Counted from the stretch's first letter, positions 42,766-55,231 are shown. The stretch: DNA of 64,000 nucleotides from Gigantopelta aegis (GCF_016097555.1 NC_054709.1:29630629-29694628), one strand, 5' to 3'. Notes: a model not told the origin generated them from the letters alone. Numbers and translations are program-made.

Positions 42766-43972
42766 GCTCTATATAAAGATACAAAAATGTAACCTGTGCC
42801 ACCCCACTAGAAGCTCTGCATACATCCCCAACCCTCCAGATATCGTGCCAATTCCACAGGCCCAATGGGCCATATATATATATATATAAGCTATGTGCTA
42901 TTCGGCCTGTATCTTTAATCTCTTTGATAATGAATTCATGTTTGAAGAAGAAAAAACAGTTTAGAAACAAAATAGCCACACTGGCAGTATTTTATTTTAT
43001 GAATGCAAATGAAATAGTTGGGCTTTCGTGGGGGGTTTTTAAGTACGTAACTCCCCTCCTCCTAACTTGTATGTATGTTTTAAACTGAATACTGTTTATA
43101 ATTGTTTTCGTATCCAACTCAAGAGTATAGCCAGTCACCCAAAACAAAGACAAAGAAAACGTCATTATATGTTATTGTTCTCAAAACACTGGCGTGTGAC
43201 CGTCTTTCAGACTAACAACTGGAAAAAAAATGTTTTCAGTTTCATAAATTCATTGCAACGTGATCCGAGACTTTTGTATGTTTATCTACCAGAGGCGGAA
43301 GGATGTATCATGCCTGTGCTAATATTATATAAGTAGACATAGCATCAATAAATTGTAATTCCCCCACTGAATATGTTTAAAATTAAATCTGTAAACTTTG
43401 AATATTTCAACTAATAATGATTGTGTATATGTGAGAAAAAAATATGTAATCCTTATCAACGCACCCACTTCAGTAAAATGAACTCAACCACGTGACCTAG
43501 ATTTTACAACATTATCTGATACGACAAAACGCTAGAAACGTGAGAAATAAAAAGTGAACATTGTTGTAGCTAGTAATGAAACATTCAGTATCAACAATGC
43601 AACATGTTTTGAACAGTATTTCATATTATTTGATCGCATTTTGTAGCTTTACGAGAAGCAGTTCACTATTGAATAGTAGACTGGTCACCCGGACATGCAA
43701 ATAGGGCTTATGCATACCGCGAGGCATATCTGTCGATCAAAATTGGTTGAAAGAATGTTTGGTGACTAAAAATCGACATTAAAAAACTTTCTTAAATTTG
43801 TTTCGACAGGTCAAAAATTCCATTTCGTAATTTGCGACTTTGACGAACAACAGGCCGAGCCCTGCAAATGACCAATATCGCACGTGTGTTGCGAACAACA
43901 AACTCATCAGTTACCATGTTTTTGTTAGTGACAACGTTTTGAGATTCTAGATACGTTGGGAAATTCCGTTAG
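42766..43972. other. Intergenic spacer
   Basis: Contains a short (TA)n at 42871-42889. No gene is supported; the 89-aa frame at 43067 lacks any recognisable feature. Confidence 0.35.
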
Positions 43973-45322
43973 TTTTTCAAAGATTTGTTAATGGAACACA
44001 AACAATCATTAACTTTGGATGCTTTTAAAATAATTTCTCGAAATTATGTATTTTGGTTCATGACACTGATAATTTATTTCTCAGAAATGTCCGTAAAGTC
44101 ATCGCCCACGGAAAGTCCCGAAGCATACCGGTACAGTAAAAAAAAGTACCGGTACGTACCACGACAGAATAAAATACCGGTATACCGGTAATACTGCACA
44201 CCTCTAATAGAAATGTGGAAATATAGGAATGTGGGGTGTGGAAATACAGGACTGTGGAAATATAGGAATGTGGGATGTGGAAATATAGGTATGTGGAAAT
44301 TTAGGAATGTGGGATATGGAAATATAGGGATGTGGAAATATAGGAACATGGAAATATAGAAATGTGGAAATATAGGAATGTGGGATGTGGAAATATAGGA
44401 ATGTGGGATATGGAAATATAGGGATGTGGAAATATAGGGATGTGGGATGTGGAAGTATAGGAATGTGGAAATATGGAAATATAGGAATGTGGGATGTGGA
44501 AATATAGGAATGTGGAGATATAGAAATGTGGAGATCTAGGAATGTGGAAATGTAGGAATGTGGAAATATAGAAATGTGGAAATATAGGAATGTGACGATA
44601 TAGGAATGTGACGATATAGAAATGTGGAGATATAGGAATGTGGATATATAGGGATGTGGAAATATAGAAATGTGGAAATATAGGAATGTGGCATGTGGAA
44701 ATATAGGAATGTGGAAATATAGGGATGTGGAAATATAGAAATGTGGAAATATAGGAATGTGGGATGTGGAAATATAGGAAAGTGGAAATATAGGAATGTG
44801 AAAATAATGGGATGTGGAAATATAGGAATGTGGAAATATAGGAAAGTGGAGATATAGGAATGTGGAAATGTAGGGATGTGAAAATATAGAAATGTGGAAA
44901 TATCGGGATGTGGAAATGTAGGAATGGGGAAATGTTGGGATGGGGAAATGTAGGGATGTGGAAATATCGGGATGAGGAAATATAGGGATGTGGAAATGTA
45001 GGGTTGGGGAAATATCGGGATGTGGAAATATAGGGATGTGGAAATATAGGGATGGGGAAATATCGGGATGTGGAAATATAGGGATTTTTCAAAGATTTGT
45101 TAATGGAACACAAACAATCATTAACTTTGGATGCTTTTAAAATAATTTCTCGAAATTATGTATTTTGGTTCATGACACTGATAATTTATTTCTCGGAAAT
45201 GTCCGTAAAGTCATCGTCCACGGAAAGTGCCGAAGTATACCGGTACAGTTAAAAAAGTACCGGTACGTACCACGACAGAATAAAATACCGGTATACCGGT
45301 AATACCGCACACCTCTAATAGA
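43973..45322 (+). repeat. Direct duplication, 1112-bp offset, of an 'accggtaccgg'-rich segment
   Basis: About 238 bp starting 'tttttcaaagatttgttaat' and including 'taccggtataccggta' occurs at 43973-44211 and 45085-45323, almost identical. Each copy is followed by the 'ggaaatatagg' minisatellite, so a block of unique sequence plus satellite was duplicated. Confidence 0.92.
44207..45084. repeat. Short-unit minisatellite, 'gtggaaatatagga(at)' block 1
   Basis: Units of mainly 18 bp ('atgtggaaatataggaatgt' with gggatgtgg spacers) occur. On the minus strand all three frames stay open for long stretches because the unit is nearly a multiple of three and lacks stops; the FHIPIFPH/YIST translations are not a credible gene. 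Confidence 0.93.
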
Positions 45323-46869
45323 AATGTGGAAATATAAGAATGTGGGGTGTGGAAATACAGGACTGTGGAAATATAGAAATGTGGAAATATAGGAATGTGG
45401 GATGTGGAAATATAGGTATGTGGAAATTTAGGAATGTGGGATATGGAAATATAGGGATGTGGAAATATAGGAATATGGAAATATAGAAATGTGGAAATAT
45501 AGGAATGTGGGATGTGGAAATATAGGAATGTGGGATATGGAAATATAGGAATGTGGGATGTGGAAATATAGGAATGTGGAGATATAGAAATGTGGAAATG
45601 TAGGGATGTGGAAATATAGGAATGTGGAAATATAGAAATGTGGAAATATAGGAACGTGACGATATAGAAAAGTGGAGATATAGGAATGTGGATATATAGG
45701 GATGTGGAAATATAGAAATGTGGAAATATAGGAATGTGGGATGTGGAAATATAGGAATGGGGAAATATAGGAATGTGGAAATATAGGGATGTTGAAATAT
45801 AGAAATGTGGAAATATAGGAATGTGGGATGTGGAAATATAGGAAAGTGGAAATATAGGAATGTGAAAATCATGAAATGTGGGATGTGGAAATATAGGAAT
45901 GTGGGAATATAGGAATGTGGAAATATAGGAATGTGGGATGTGGAAATATAGGAATGTGGAAATATAGGAAAGTGGAGATATAGGAATGTGGAAATGTAGG
46001 GATGTGAAAATATAGAAATGTGGAAATATTGGGATGTGGAAATGTAGGAATGGGGAAATGTAGGGATGGGGAAATATAGGGATGTGGAAATGTAGGGTTG
46101 GGGAAATATCGGGATGTGGAAATGTAGGGATGTGGAAATGTAGGGATGTGGAAATGTAGGGATGTGGTAATATAGGGATGTGGAATTATAGGGTTGGGGA
46201 AATATAGGGATGGGGAAATATAGGGATGGGGAAATATAGGAATGTGGAAATATAGGGATGTGGAAATATAGGGTTGGGGAAATATCGGGATGTGGAAATA
46301 TAGGGATGTGGAAATATCAAAATGTGGAAATACAGGAACGTGGAAATACAGGAACGTGGAAATATAGGAACGTGGAAATGTATGAACGTGGAAATGTAGG
46401 GATGTGGAAATATAGGAACGTGGAAATGTAGGGAAGTGGAAATATCGGGATGTGGAAATATAGGAACATGGAAATGTAGGGATGTGGAAATATAGGGCTG
46501 TGGAAATATAGGAATATGGAAATATAGGAATGTGGGATGTGGAAATATAGGAATGTGGAAATATAGGAATGTGGAAATATAGGGCTGTGGAAATGCAGGA
46601 ACGTGGAAATATAGAAATATGGAAATATAGGAATGTGGAAATATAGGAATATGGAAATATAGGAATGTGGGATGTGGAAATATAGGAATGTGGAAATATA
46701 GGAACGTGGAAATATAGAAATGTGGAAATATAGGAATATGGAAATATAGGAATGTGGGATGTGGAAATATAGGAATGTGGAAATATAGGAATATGGAAAT
46801 ATAGGAACGTGGAAATATAGGAAAATGGGATGTGGAAATATAGGAATATGGAAATATAGGGATGTGGAT
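45317..46869. repeat. Short-unit minisatellite, block 2
   Basis: Same units as block 1. It carries overlapping minus-strand open frames of 185, 350, 232 and 205 aa in different frames, which marks them as repeat artefacts. Confidence 0.93.
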
Positions 46870-48167
46870 AATAATGTTCTCCATTGATGTATGATAGCAA
46901 CGACCGTGGACTGGAATACATTAATCACGTACACTCATGTCACCTTAGTCTGCGCGGCACAAAAGACTGCGCACGTTAATTACGTTACATTACGTCTTGA
47001 AACAAATGTTGGGGTATGTTTGTAAACAAACAAACAACATTAATTTAATTAATAAAACCGTTCTTAACACAACACATCTTGATTGTGAATATATGTATAA
47101 AACTGGTAGATAACAATTTGATTGAAAAAAATAAATGAATTAATGCACTTAAAGTACTTTTGTCAGCCTCGATCAACGTGTTTTTGTATCACCAGTCAAC
47201 ACGTGTCTGTCAACGCTGTAATGATCAACCTTGTATATCAACTTACACAAGTTTACAAAAAAGCTTCAATACATACCTTATTGTAATTTATGAATCCATA
47301 AATGAAATGAATGTTTTATTTTATCTGTTAACGTGAACATCCAAGCATACTTTGAATTTCCCTCCGAGTGACACAATGCAAAATGGCTGCACACAGATGT
47401 TGATTCTGCACTTACAGCATGGCCTATTTTAGTTATAGTCTGTTTCAAAATTATCATTGATTGTCCTATATGTCTAAAGAACACTATTTGTGCTCATTTA
47501 CAGTTAACAACAGACAACCTTTGTTGAATAATTATCAAATTTTTTTGAGATTGGCTATTTTTTATATTGTCATTTTATGTTGTCCAAACTAAGGAGCATG
47601 GAACACCATTTATATTTATCTTATTTGCATAATCTAAATGTTTCTGAAACAGACTATAACAGGAAGTATTTGTTATTTAGAACTTTCAAAAAGTCGGATT
47701 CATTATTTGTTTGCTATTTCTGTAAACATCAGCGACAGAAGTGGTTGTTTTAATGTTTGCTGCGCAGACTTATGTGCCGTCATGCAGGCCAGTAAATACA
47801 GGGGGTCACACTAAAAATGCGCTCATTACTTGAGTTTAAAAACATTAAAATTAAAATAACTTTCAGTAATAACACGTTTATTGTTCCATTGTACTGTGGC
47901 GGTGAAACAAATATTTTTAAAGAAAGATTTTAACTTAAAAATATAACACAAATGCTTAGGTGCGCAGACTTAATTTAAGGGTCAAACATTTATAACCAAA
48001 TAAGTTTCAGAGTGTATTAGATTGATGATGTAAACTACACCAAAATTTTAATTTATTGTTCCATATTTACAAAAAAACACAAATAAACGTCACTGTATAA
48101 AAGTCACATGACATGCTGTCAAAGTTGAAGGTTGTCAAACATGGATTTTACACATTAGAACATTCGT
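46870..48167. other. Spacer left of the Tc1-like element
   Basis: No gene. 'tgcgcagactta' occurs at 47762 and 47961. 'aagggtcaaac' near 47979 is inverted as 'gtctgaccctt' near 49509, and these may be decayed transposon ends. Confidence 0.4.
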
Positions 48168-49189
48168 TTAATAGTGTGTGAATCCACCCCTGGCGCGAAT
48201 ACACTCGACACATCGTTGCCTCATGCTGTTGATCAGACGTCTGAAGAACTCTTGGGGAATGGCCTGCCACTCTGCCATAAGAAGTTGACCCAGATCATGA
48301 AGGTTGGCCGGAGGGGCATGGTTATCCCGAACTCTCCTGCCTAATTCGTCCCAGGCGTTCTCTATTGGGGCAAGTCAGGCGAATATGCTGGCCAATCCAT
48401 CCTGGCGATACCTTGTTGTCTGAGAAAGTCCGTTACCACCCTGGCGCGGTGGGGTCTGGCATTGTCATCCTGCAGAACTGCCCCTCCGCCAATCTGCTGA
48501 AGGCCTGGGAGAACCAACGGCCGGATAATCTCATTCAGATAGCGGATTCCATTCACATTGCCATCCACCACATAGAGGGGGGTCCTGTGGTGGATAGAGA
48601 TGCCGCCCCACCATGACGCTGCCACCACCGAACCGGTGACGTTGTCTAACGTTAACGTCAGCGAAGCGCTCCCCAGGACGTCTGTAGACACGAACCCGAC
48701 CGTCGTTGAACTGGAGACTAAACCTGGACTCATCAGTGAACATCACTCGACCCCACTGAACACGTTGCCACCGCAGATGAAGCGTGCACCAGTGACGTCT
48801 GGCCGTTCTGTGACGTGGTAGGAGTGGTGGTCGAACAGCCTGGCGACGGCAGCGTAGATTATTGGCTCTCAGACGATTGCGTATGGTTTGATCAGACACT
48901 CGAGTTTCAGTCGCAGTCTGCAGATTGTCACGTAATCGGCGTGCAGTGGTTGTGCGTTGACGTAGAGCCATATTGGTGATGTAGGGTCCTCTCTATTTGT
49001 AGTGCTTCGGGGGCTTCCCGAACGTGGACGATTTCGAACAGAATTCGTTGCTTGGTACCTTTGCCACAGTCGGCCAACGACACTCTGACTGACACCAAGT
49101 CTCAGAGCAACATTTCTTTGCGTATTGACATCCTGAAGCCAAGCAATAGCCCTTCCTCGATCTTCGATAGTCAGTTGACGTCGTACCAT
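48168..49189 (-). pseudogene. Tc1-like transposase, frameshifted
   Basis: Minus strand. The start MVRRQLTIEDRGRAIAWL is followed by an N-terminal helix-turn-helix pair (NVALRLGVSQSVVGRLWQRY, then TVSDQTIRNRLRANNL-like). The DDE catalytic core follows: MFTDESRFSLQ (first Asp), VLQDDNARPHRARVV (second Asp), DWPAYSPDLP then, in another frame, IENAWDELGRR (third acidic residue). It ends GFTHY-stop. The length of about 340 codons fits a full Tc1-family transposase. Frame changes occur near 48970, 48600 and 48375 (loss of a base after SPDL), so the copy is dead. Tc1 elements cut and paste at TA sites. Confidence 0.92.
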
Positions 49190-49685
49190 TGTCGAATTTG
49201 GAGTGTGCACCGTACAGGAACGCAAGCTCCAATTATACGGAAATTCAGCATTGGGAACATGGAATACACATGCAAAGCTGTGAAAAAGCAAGTTATGGGC
49301 ACTTAGCAGACCTTTCGCTTTCGCCCTAATTTACGTGCAAATGTAAGCATGTTTTCGCCATTAGAACTAGTCCACAGTGTCAATGACAGTGGATTTTAAT
49401 TCATTTATGGGTTGCTTAGACCCACTTTCGTCAAAATGGAACAATACCATGCGTGACATTATGGTCTAGCTAATATAACTGACATTCAGAAAATAATGTC
49501 GAAAATATCGTCTGACCCTTAAAATCTTTTGAGTAGTATATATTGTTAATACGTACGTGTTTACACTATAATAAGTATCGACGAACAAATAAATGATAAC
49601 CATTAGCTATAGAACTTCTGCAATATGTTATTTATTACAATATCTGGATGCGATAGCAATTCTGTGGGCGTCACAAAAGTTAAAA
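49190..49685. other. Spacer right of the Tc1-like element
   Basis: No gene; a possible decayed transposon end lies near 49509. Confidence 0.35.
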
Positions 49686-50000
49686 GGTTGTTTGTTTTGT
49701 ATAACGACACCATTAGAGCACATTGATTTATTAATCATCGGCTGTTGGATGTCATACATTTTGAAAATTCTGACTTGTAGTCATCAGAGGAAACCAGTTA
49801 CATTTTTCCTAATGCAGCAAGGGATCTTTTATATGCTCTTTCCCACAGACGGGAAAGCACATACCACGGACTGTGTTCAGTTGTGGTGCACTGGCTGGAA
49901 CGAGAAAAACCTGACAGCTGAATGGATCCACCGATGTGGTTCGATCCTGCAACGCGAGCACCTCAACCGACTGAGGTAAATACCGCCCCATCGTCACAAA
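49686..50000 (-). mobile_element. SINE, inverted, variant tRNA head
   Basis: The tail at the left ('acgacaccattagagcacat') and body ('gggatcttttatatgc') are shared. The head at the right reads, reversed, 'ggtatttacctcagtcggtt' and 'gcaggatcgaaccacatcgg', so the promoter half differs from the other copies. Confidence 0.82.
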
Positions 50001-50065
50001 AGAGATGTATTTGAGAAGTGTGGTGTCAGTATGGAAGGACAAGCTCTCTTCACCACTTTGGATCA

Positions 50066-50245
50066 TCTGCTATTTAATTTCGTCCCAGCCAGTGCACTAC
50101 GACTGGTATATCAAAGGCCGTGGTATGTGCTATCCTGTCTGTGGGGTGATGCATATAAAATATCCCTTGCTACTAATGAAAACATGTAGCGGGTTTCCTC
50201 TCTATGAGTGTCCAAATGACCATGTGTTTGACATCCAATACTGAA
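50066..50245 (+). mobile_element. 5'-truncated SINE
   Basis: 'ccagccagtgcactacgact' through 'gggtttcctctctatgagtg' and 'tgtttgacatccaata'. Confidence 0.82.
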
Positions 50246-50299
50246 TATTATTTCACTCGGGACATAAACATGGTACGAAATGGAAGCTCGTTTCATATC

Positions 50300-50880
50300 T
50301 TATAAATAGGAATAACGATGTATCTTTCTGTCGTATCATGCACTGACATATCAGTATCCCCAGTATCTATCACTACTGACATAAGTGGTACGGAGGTATA
50401 AGTATATAGGGATAACGATGTATCTTTCTGTCAGATCATGCATTGACATATCAGTATCCCCAGTGTCTATCATTACTGACATAAGTGGTACGGAGGTATC
50501 CGTATATAGGGATAACGATGCATCTTTCTGTCGTATCATGCATTGACATATCATTATCCCCAGTGTCTATCACTAGTGACATAAGTGGTACGGAGGTATA
50601 AGTATATAGGGATAACGATGTATCTTTCTTTCAGATCATGCATTGACATATCATTATCCCCAGTGTCTATCACTACTGACATAAGTGGTATGGAGGTATA
50701 AGTATATAGGGATAACGATGTATCTTTCTGTCAGATCATGCATTGACATATGTCTCCTCAGTGTCGATCACTACTGACATAAGTGGTACGGAGGTATAAG
50801 TATATAGGGATAACGATGTATCTTTCTGTCAGATCATGCATTAACATATCAGTATCCCGTGTTTATCACTACTAACATAC
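50300..50880. repeat. 100-bp minisatellite, about 6 copies
   Basis: 'tatagggataacgatgtatc' recurs every 100 bp (50311, 50411, 50511 and so on), with 'catgcattgacatatcagta' and 'gacataagtggtacggaggt'. Confidence 0.95.
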
Positions 50881-50944
50881 TTCTGTCAGAAAATACACTC
50901 GAGGTTAAATACACTACTAGGTGGCTATGAGTCTGAAATATTTT

Positions 50945-50995
50945 GAAACGGGACACGCAAAGCGCTCGCCTGATGTGCGTTCGGTCTAGGATCGA
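50945..50995 (+). mobile_element. SINE head fragment cut by the assembly gap
   Basis: 'gcaaagcgctcgcctgatgt' and 'tcggtctaggatcga' match the common SINE head; the remainder is in the gap. Confidence 0.75.
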
Positions 50996-51195
50996 NNNNN
51001 NNNNNNNNNNNNNNNNNNNNNNNNNNNNNNNNNNNNNNNNNNNNNNNNNNNNNNNNNNNNNNNNNNNNNNNNNNNNNNNNNNNNNNNNNNNNNNNNNNNN
51101 NNNNNNNNNNNNNNNNNNNNNNNNNNNNNNNNNNNNNNNNNNNNNNNNNNNNNNNNNNNNNNNNNNNNNNNNNNNNNNNNNNNNNNNNNNNNNNN
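50996..51195. other. Assembly gap (200 N)
   Basis: Exactly 200 N. It lies between a SINE head and a SINE-derived satellite, so the real length is unknown. Confidence 0.99.
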
Positions 51196-52085
51196 GCTAA
51201 TTTTTTCGGTCTGTATCTATCCTCTATCTTCGGCTATTGGATGTCAAACATTTGGTAATTTGGATATGCGGTCTTAGAGTGAAAACACGCTACATTTTTC
51301 AGTCTGTATCTATCCTCTATCATCGGCTATTGGATGTCAAACATTTGGTAATTTGGATATACGGTCTTAGAGTGAAAACACGCTACATTTTTCGGTCTGT
51401 ATCTATCCTCTATCTTCGGCTATTGGATGTGAAACATTTGATAATTTGGATATACGGTCTTAGAGTGAAAACACGCTACATTTTTCGGTCTGTATCTATC
51501 CTCTATCTTCGGCTATTGGATGTCAAACATTTGGTAATTTGGATATACATTCTTAGAGTGAAAACACGCTAATTTTTTCGGTCTGTATCTATCCTCTATC
51601 TTCGGCTATTGGATGTCAAACATTTGGTAATTTGGATATACGGTCTTAGAGTGAAAACACGCTACATTTTTCGGTCTGTATCTATCCTCTATCTTCGGCT
51701 ATTGGATGTCAAACATTTGGTAATTTGGATATACATTCTTAGAGTGAAAACACGCTAATTTTTTCGGTCTGTATCTATCCTCTATCTTCGGCTATTGGAT
51801 GTCAAACATTTGGTAATTTGGATATACGGTCTTAGAGTGAAAACACGCTAATTTTTTCAGTCTGTATCTATCCTCTATCATCGGCTATTGGATGTCAAAC
51901 ATTTGGTAATTTGGATATACGGTCTTAGAGTGAAAACACGCTAATTTTTTCGGTGTGTATCTATCCTCTATCTTCGGCTATTGGATGTCAAACATTTCGT
52001 AATTTGGATATACGGTCTTAGAGTGAAAACACGCTAATTTTTTCAGTCTGTATCTATCCTCTATCATCGGCTATTGGATGTCAAA
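51196..52085. repeat. 93-bp satellite derived from a SINE tail, about 9.5 copies
   Basis: Units contain 'ttcggctattggatgtcaaa' and 'catttggtaatttggatata', then 'cggtcttagagtgaaaacac'. This is the standard inverted SINE tail/body ('atcggctattggatgtcaaa', then 'catttggtaat', 'tagtcttagagaggaaac'). The array ends in the inverted SINE at 52086, which supplied the unit. Confidence 0.9.
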
Positions 52086-52317
52086 CATTTGGTAATTCAG
52101 ACATATAGTCTTAGAAATGAAACCCACTACATTTTTCCATTGTCTTTTATATGCACCATCCCACAGAAAGCATTGCACATACCATTGCCTTTGATATATC
52201 AGTCGTAGTGCACTGGTTGGAACGAGAAGTAGCCCATGGGCCCACTGACGGGAGTCGATCCTAGACCGATCGCGCATCGGGCGAGCGCTTTACCACTGGG
52301 CTACGTCCCGCCCCGCA
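52086..52317 (-). mobile_element. SINE, inverted; parent of the 93-bp satellite
   Basis: The body and head are present up to 'gctttaccactgggctacgt' followed by 'cccgcccc'. The tail side merges into the satellite. Confidence 0.9.
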
Positions 52318-52689
52318 GTGATGACACAGTCTCAGTGTTGTCGTCGTCGTACCCGTCGTCCCAGTTGGACTCGGCAACACCGACAGCACCGTTTACAGAG
52401 ATAGGTGTACGGACTCTCAATTTTGTAGGGGGAGGGAGGAATCTGCATAACAACATTTAATCATATTAGCATTACTACCAAACAGCTATATAGGGTTGTA
52501 AGCGAATCTCTACACATTTTCACACAGATTAAAACTAATTTTGAGAGTAGAAAGATGAAAATACATGGTAAAAAGGTCTCATGTTAGCATATTTTGCCTG
52601 TATAATTATTTCCCGAATTTGAGGTTTTGTTCCAGGACATGGGGGGGGGGAGGGGGGGGGGCAGTTGCTCCCCCGCCATCTCGTTCGCT

Positions 52690-53510
52690 TATGTTTACGC
52701 TTATGTTTACAGTGGATCATCGGAACAGGCGTTGTCAGCAGTGGAGACATGTGATCTTTACAGATGAAAGCCGGTTTTGCATTTCCCATGCTGATGGAAG
52801 AGTTCGAATATGGCGCAGACGTGGACGTCGTTATGATGGTCAATGTGTAATGGGGTGGTCCAAGGGCGAGAATATGGGCTGTAGTTGGCCTGAATCAAAG
52901 ACTTGGCCCAGTTGTCTTCCGGAATATTGGTCCTGGAAGGGGTAATGGTGGTGGCGGGATGTAGCACAGTGGTAAAGCGCCCGCTTGATGCGCGGTCGGT
53001 CTGGGATCGATCCCCGTCGGTGGGCCTATTGGACTATTTCTCTTTCCAGCCAGTGCACCACGACTGGTATATTAAAGGATGTGGTATGTGCTACCCTGTC
53101 TGTGAGATGGTGCATATGAAAGATTCATTGCTACTAATGATATCCCTGTCCCGAGTCAGACCCCCGATCCTATCGGAGGCCGGACTCGGGATAGGCGTGT
53201 TCGAAACCCTAGTGGTATATGGACACGTTAAACCAGTTACTAGGCTAAGCTAAGCTACTAATGGAAAAATGTAGCGGGTTTGACATCCAATAACCAATGA
53301 TTAGTAAATCAATGTGCTATAGTGGCTAAGTTAAACAAAACAAGCAAAGGGTAATGGTGGTACAGCTCAGCGTTACATTGAGCAGGCGCTCAGACCCCAT
53401 ATAGTGCTTCTTCTTTGTTTTTGGAGTCATCCGCAATACACAACCAGCATAATAATGCCAGACCACATACAGCTCGGACTACAGTTCATTTCTTGTCAGT
53501 CGAGTAGCGT
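52690..53510 (+). pseudogene. Tc1-like transposase fragment interrupted by a SINE
   Basis: Before the SINE: VDHRNRRCQQWRHVIFTDES, then RFCISHADGRVRIWRRRGRR and a degraded region ending in EYWSWKG. After the SINE (53349 onward): GNGGTAQRYIEQALRPHIV, and in another frame QHNNARPHTARTTVHFL. The usual QQDNARPH motif has Asn in place of the second catalytic Asp. Only the middle of the catalytic domain remains. Confidence 0.85.
52952..53348 (+). mobile_element. SINE with 12-bp target duplication, inside the Tc1-like fragment
   Basis: GGGTAATGGTGG flanks it (52940-52951 and 53349-53360). The head is 'gggatgtagcacagtggtaa'. The body is interrupted by about 110 bp with 'cccgagtcagacccccgatc' and 'gtgttcgaaaccctagtggt', which also occur near 57321 and 63650-63920. 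Confidence 0.92.
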
Positions 53511-53514
53511 GGGT

Positions 53515-54235
53515 TAGAAAGATAAGGTATATTTAGTCTCAAGGAAATTACAAAAAGGGTTATAATTATAAAGAGGACTCATGTTAAATATAAAAATTGT
53601 TACATTCCAAAATGTGTCCCAAAACTGCATGCTTTTGGGTGCATTTTTTACAATGTTCATACCCTTACAAACCACACTCAAGCGAGAGTTGGCGGATAGT
53701 ACGTATATAATTTTATGTAAACTTTGCTCATTAAACCTTACAAAAATACTCATTTGAATAAAGGTTCAGCTATTAAATTTTTCACAAAATCAGCTTGTTT
53801 CAAAACTAGCCAAAATGGTCGCGCTCCACTTTTAAAATTTGTCACAAGTGAAAGCCGAGTCTCATTACAGCCAAACAGTTTGCACTTCTGGCGAAAAACC
53901 AAATGTATTTGGGTTTTTTGTTTTTTGTTTTTTTAATAACTCCTTGGCTATCACTAACCTTAAGAACGTATTTCATATTACAAATAATTAGCCTTCAAAC
54001 ATGGATCTATGCTATATAGCCTAACAACAATCCAACTCTTTTCGTATACCCAAGAGGATGACACCGGCAGCGCTTGATGACGTCACATCTTTGTCCGGTG
54101 GCCGTTTATTACGTAGAATACAGAGGTAAAACTGTATAATATTATTAATAGGTAAGTTTTTTTGTTGTTATTTAAAGTAAGGGGGAGGGGGAGGGGGGAG
54201 TATGTAGTAGTGGTTCTCCTATTAGCAGTAGCTAA
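53515..54235. other. Spacer
   Basis: No supported gene; a T-rich tract lies at 53910-53935. Confidence 0.35.
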
Positions 54236-54237
54236 TG

Positions 54238-54312
54238 GGAATTTCGCTCATTTGGTACAGCGCTGGACTCTGGTGCTGAGAGTCCGTGGTTCGAATCCCC
54301 TCAGTGGAAGTA
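54238..54312 (+). mobile_element. tRNA-like SINE head (second family)
   Basis: 'ttggtacagcgctggactct' (A-box-like) and 'gtggttcgaatcccctcagt' (B box GGTTCGAATCC) occur with an ACTCT/AGAGT anticodon-arm-like hairpin. The acceptor stem does not pair and position 33 is not T, so it is a SINE head rather than a working tRNA. The tail holds three or four 'aagagatgagtaaatatgat' repeats (54340-54440). Confidence 0.65.
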
Positions 54313-54440
54313 GATTTTTCTGTTACATAAATATGATATGATATTTTTAAGAGCTAAGTAAATATGATATGGGTTTTTTAAGAGATGAGTAAATAAGATA
54401 TGATATTTTAAAGAGATGAGTAAATATGATATGTGCTAGA

Positions 54441-54960
54441 TGAATGGTGACAGGACCGTGGATTGGACGGACCCGTCTTCTTGTCTTCGTATTAAACCAC
54501 CTGTCCGCAGGTGCACCAAGGACTGCGTCACCAGTTTTAGAGAAATGTGAATGAAAGTTTGAATATATTGTCTATCTGAAACGAGATTTAGATTTATAGT
54601 CTGGGGGTTTTTTTGTTTTTTGTGGGGTTTTTTTGTGTTTTTGGTGTGTGTGTAAATAATTTAAGTTTGGTTTAACGTAAGAAGAAAGGTAAAAGTGTTT
54701 TGGAAATAACAATTGTTGTCTACTATTTTGGACAAGAATTTAGAAAACAATCGGTTCAGAAATAAATAATTTGTGGTACATTCCATAGCATGAAAAAAGG
54801 CCTTGCCTGTAGATTGGAGACTCCTTTTAGGTTTTACCTAGTTAATATTAGGAGATAGGCTGTCACCTGTTGCAACATATGAAAATCATGTTTTAAAATG
54901 AAATCGAGTTTACACACTGCATAAATATAAACTAAAACCATATACTATATGTGACAGTTA
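54441..54960. other. Spacer
   Basis: T/G-rich stretch at 54600-54650; no gene. Confidence 0.35.
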
Positions 54961-54963
54961 CTA

Positions 54964-54966
<3 letters not shown>

Positions 54967-55035
<69 letters not shown>
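54967..55035. repeat. (TA)n microsatellite
   Basis: About 34 TA units, downstream of the Penelope-like element's 3' end. Confidence 0.95.
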
Positions 55036-55040
<5 letters not shown>

Positions 55041-55231
55041 GATAAAAGAAAACAAGTGTACAGTATATATGTATTTTAAAAAACAATTTAAAGAAATAAT
55101 GATCCTTTTACATGTTTCAATGTTATCTTCAGAAAGGATCTGCTTAATAACTGCTAAATATGACGTCATACATATTATGACGTTACTGTAGTAGAAGGGG
55201 ATTGATTTAATTACGTCATTGTTGCTTTTAT

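Noticed and set aside
42073..44211. A hAT element with 'tagggttgggtaccgcg' and 'accggtaatactgcacacctcta' ends
   Set aside because: The two ends look hAT-like, but the flanking 8 bases do not match and the right part belongs to a duplicated block.
44301..46934. Long minus-strand ORFs (270, 185, 350, 232 and 205 aa)
   Set aside because: They lie in several overlapping frames of a short-unit satellite without stops; the translations are simple FHIPIFPH/YIST repeats.
47975..49520. Terminal inverted repeats of the Tc1-like element at 'aagggtcaaac' and 'gtctgaccctt'
   Set aside because: Only about ten bases match and no TA duplication is clear; the ends remain undefined.
50311..50830. TAGGGATAA resembling the start of an I-SceI homing site
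   Set aside because: Only the first nine bases fit; the rest of the recognition site is absent and the match is part of a 100-bp repeat.
54238..54312. Functional tRNA gene
   Set aside because: A good B box, but the acceptor stem does not pair and the anticodon loop lacks T at position 33; a SINE tail follows.
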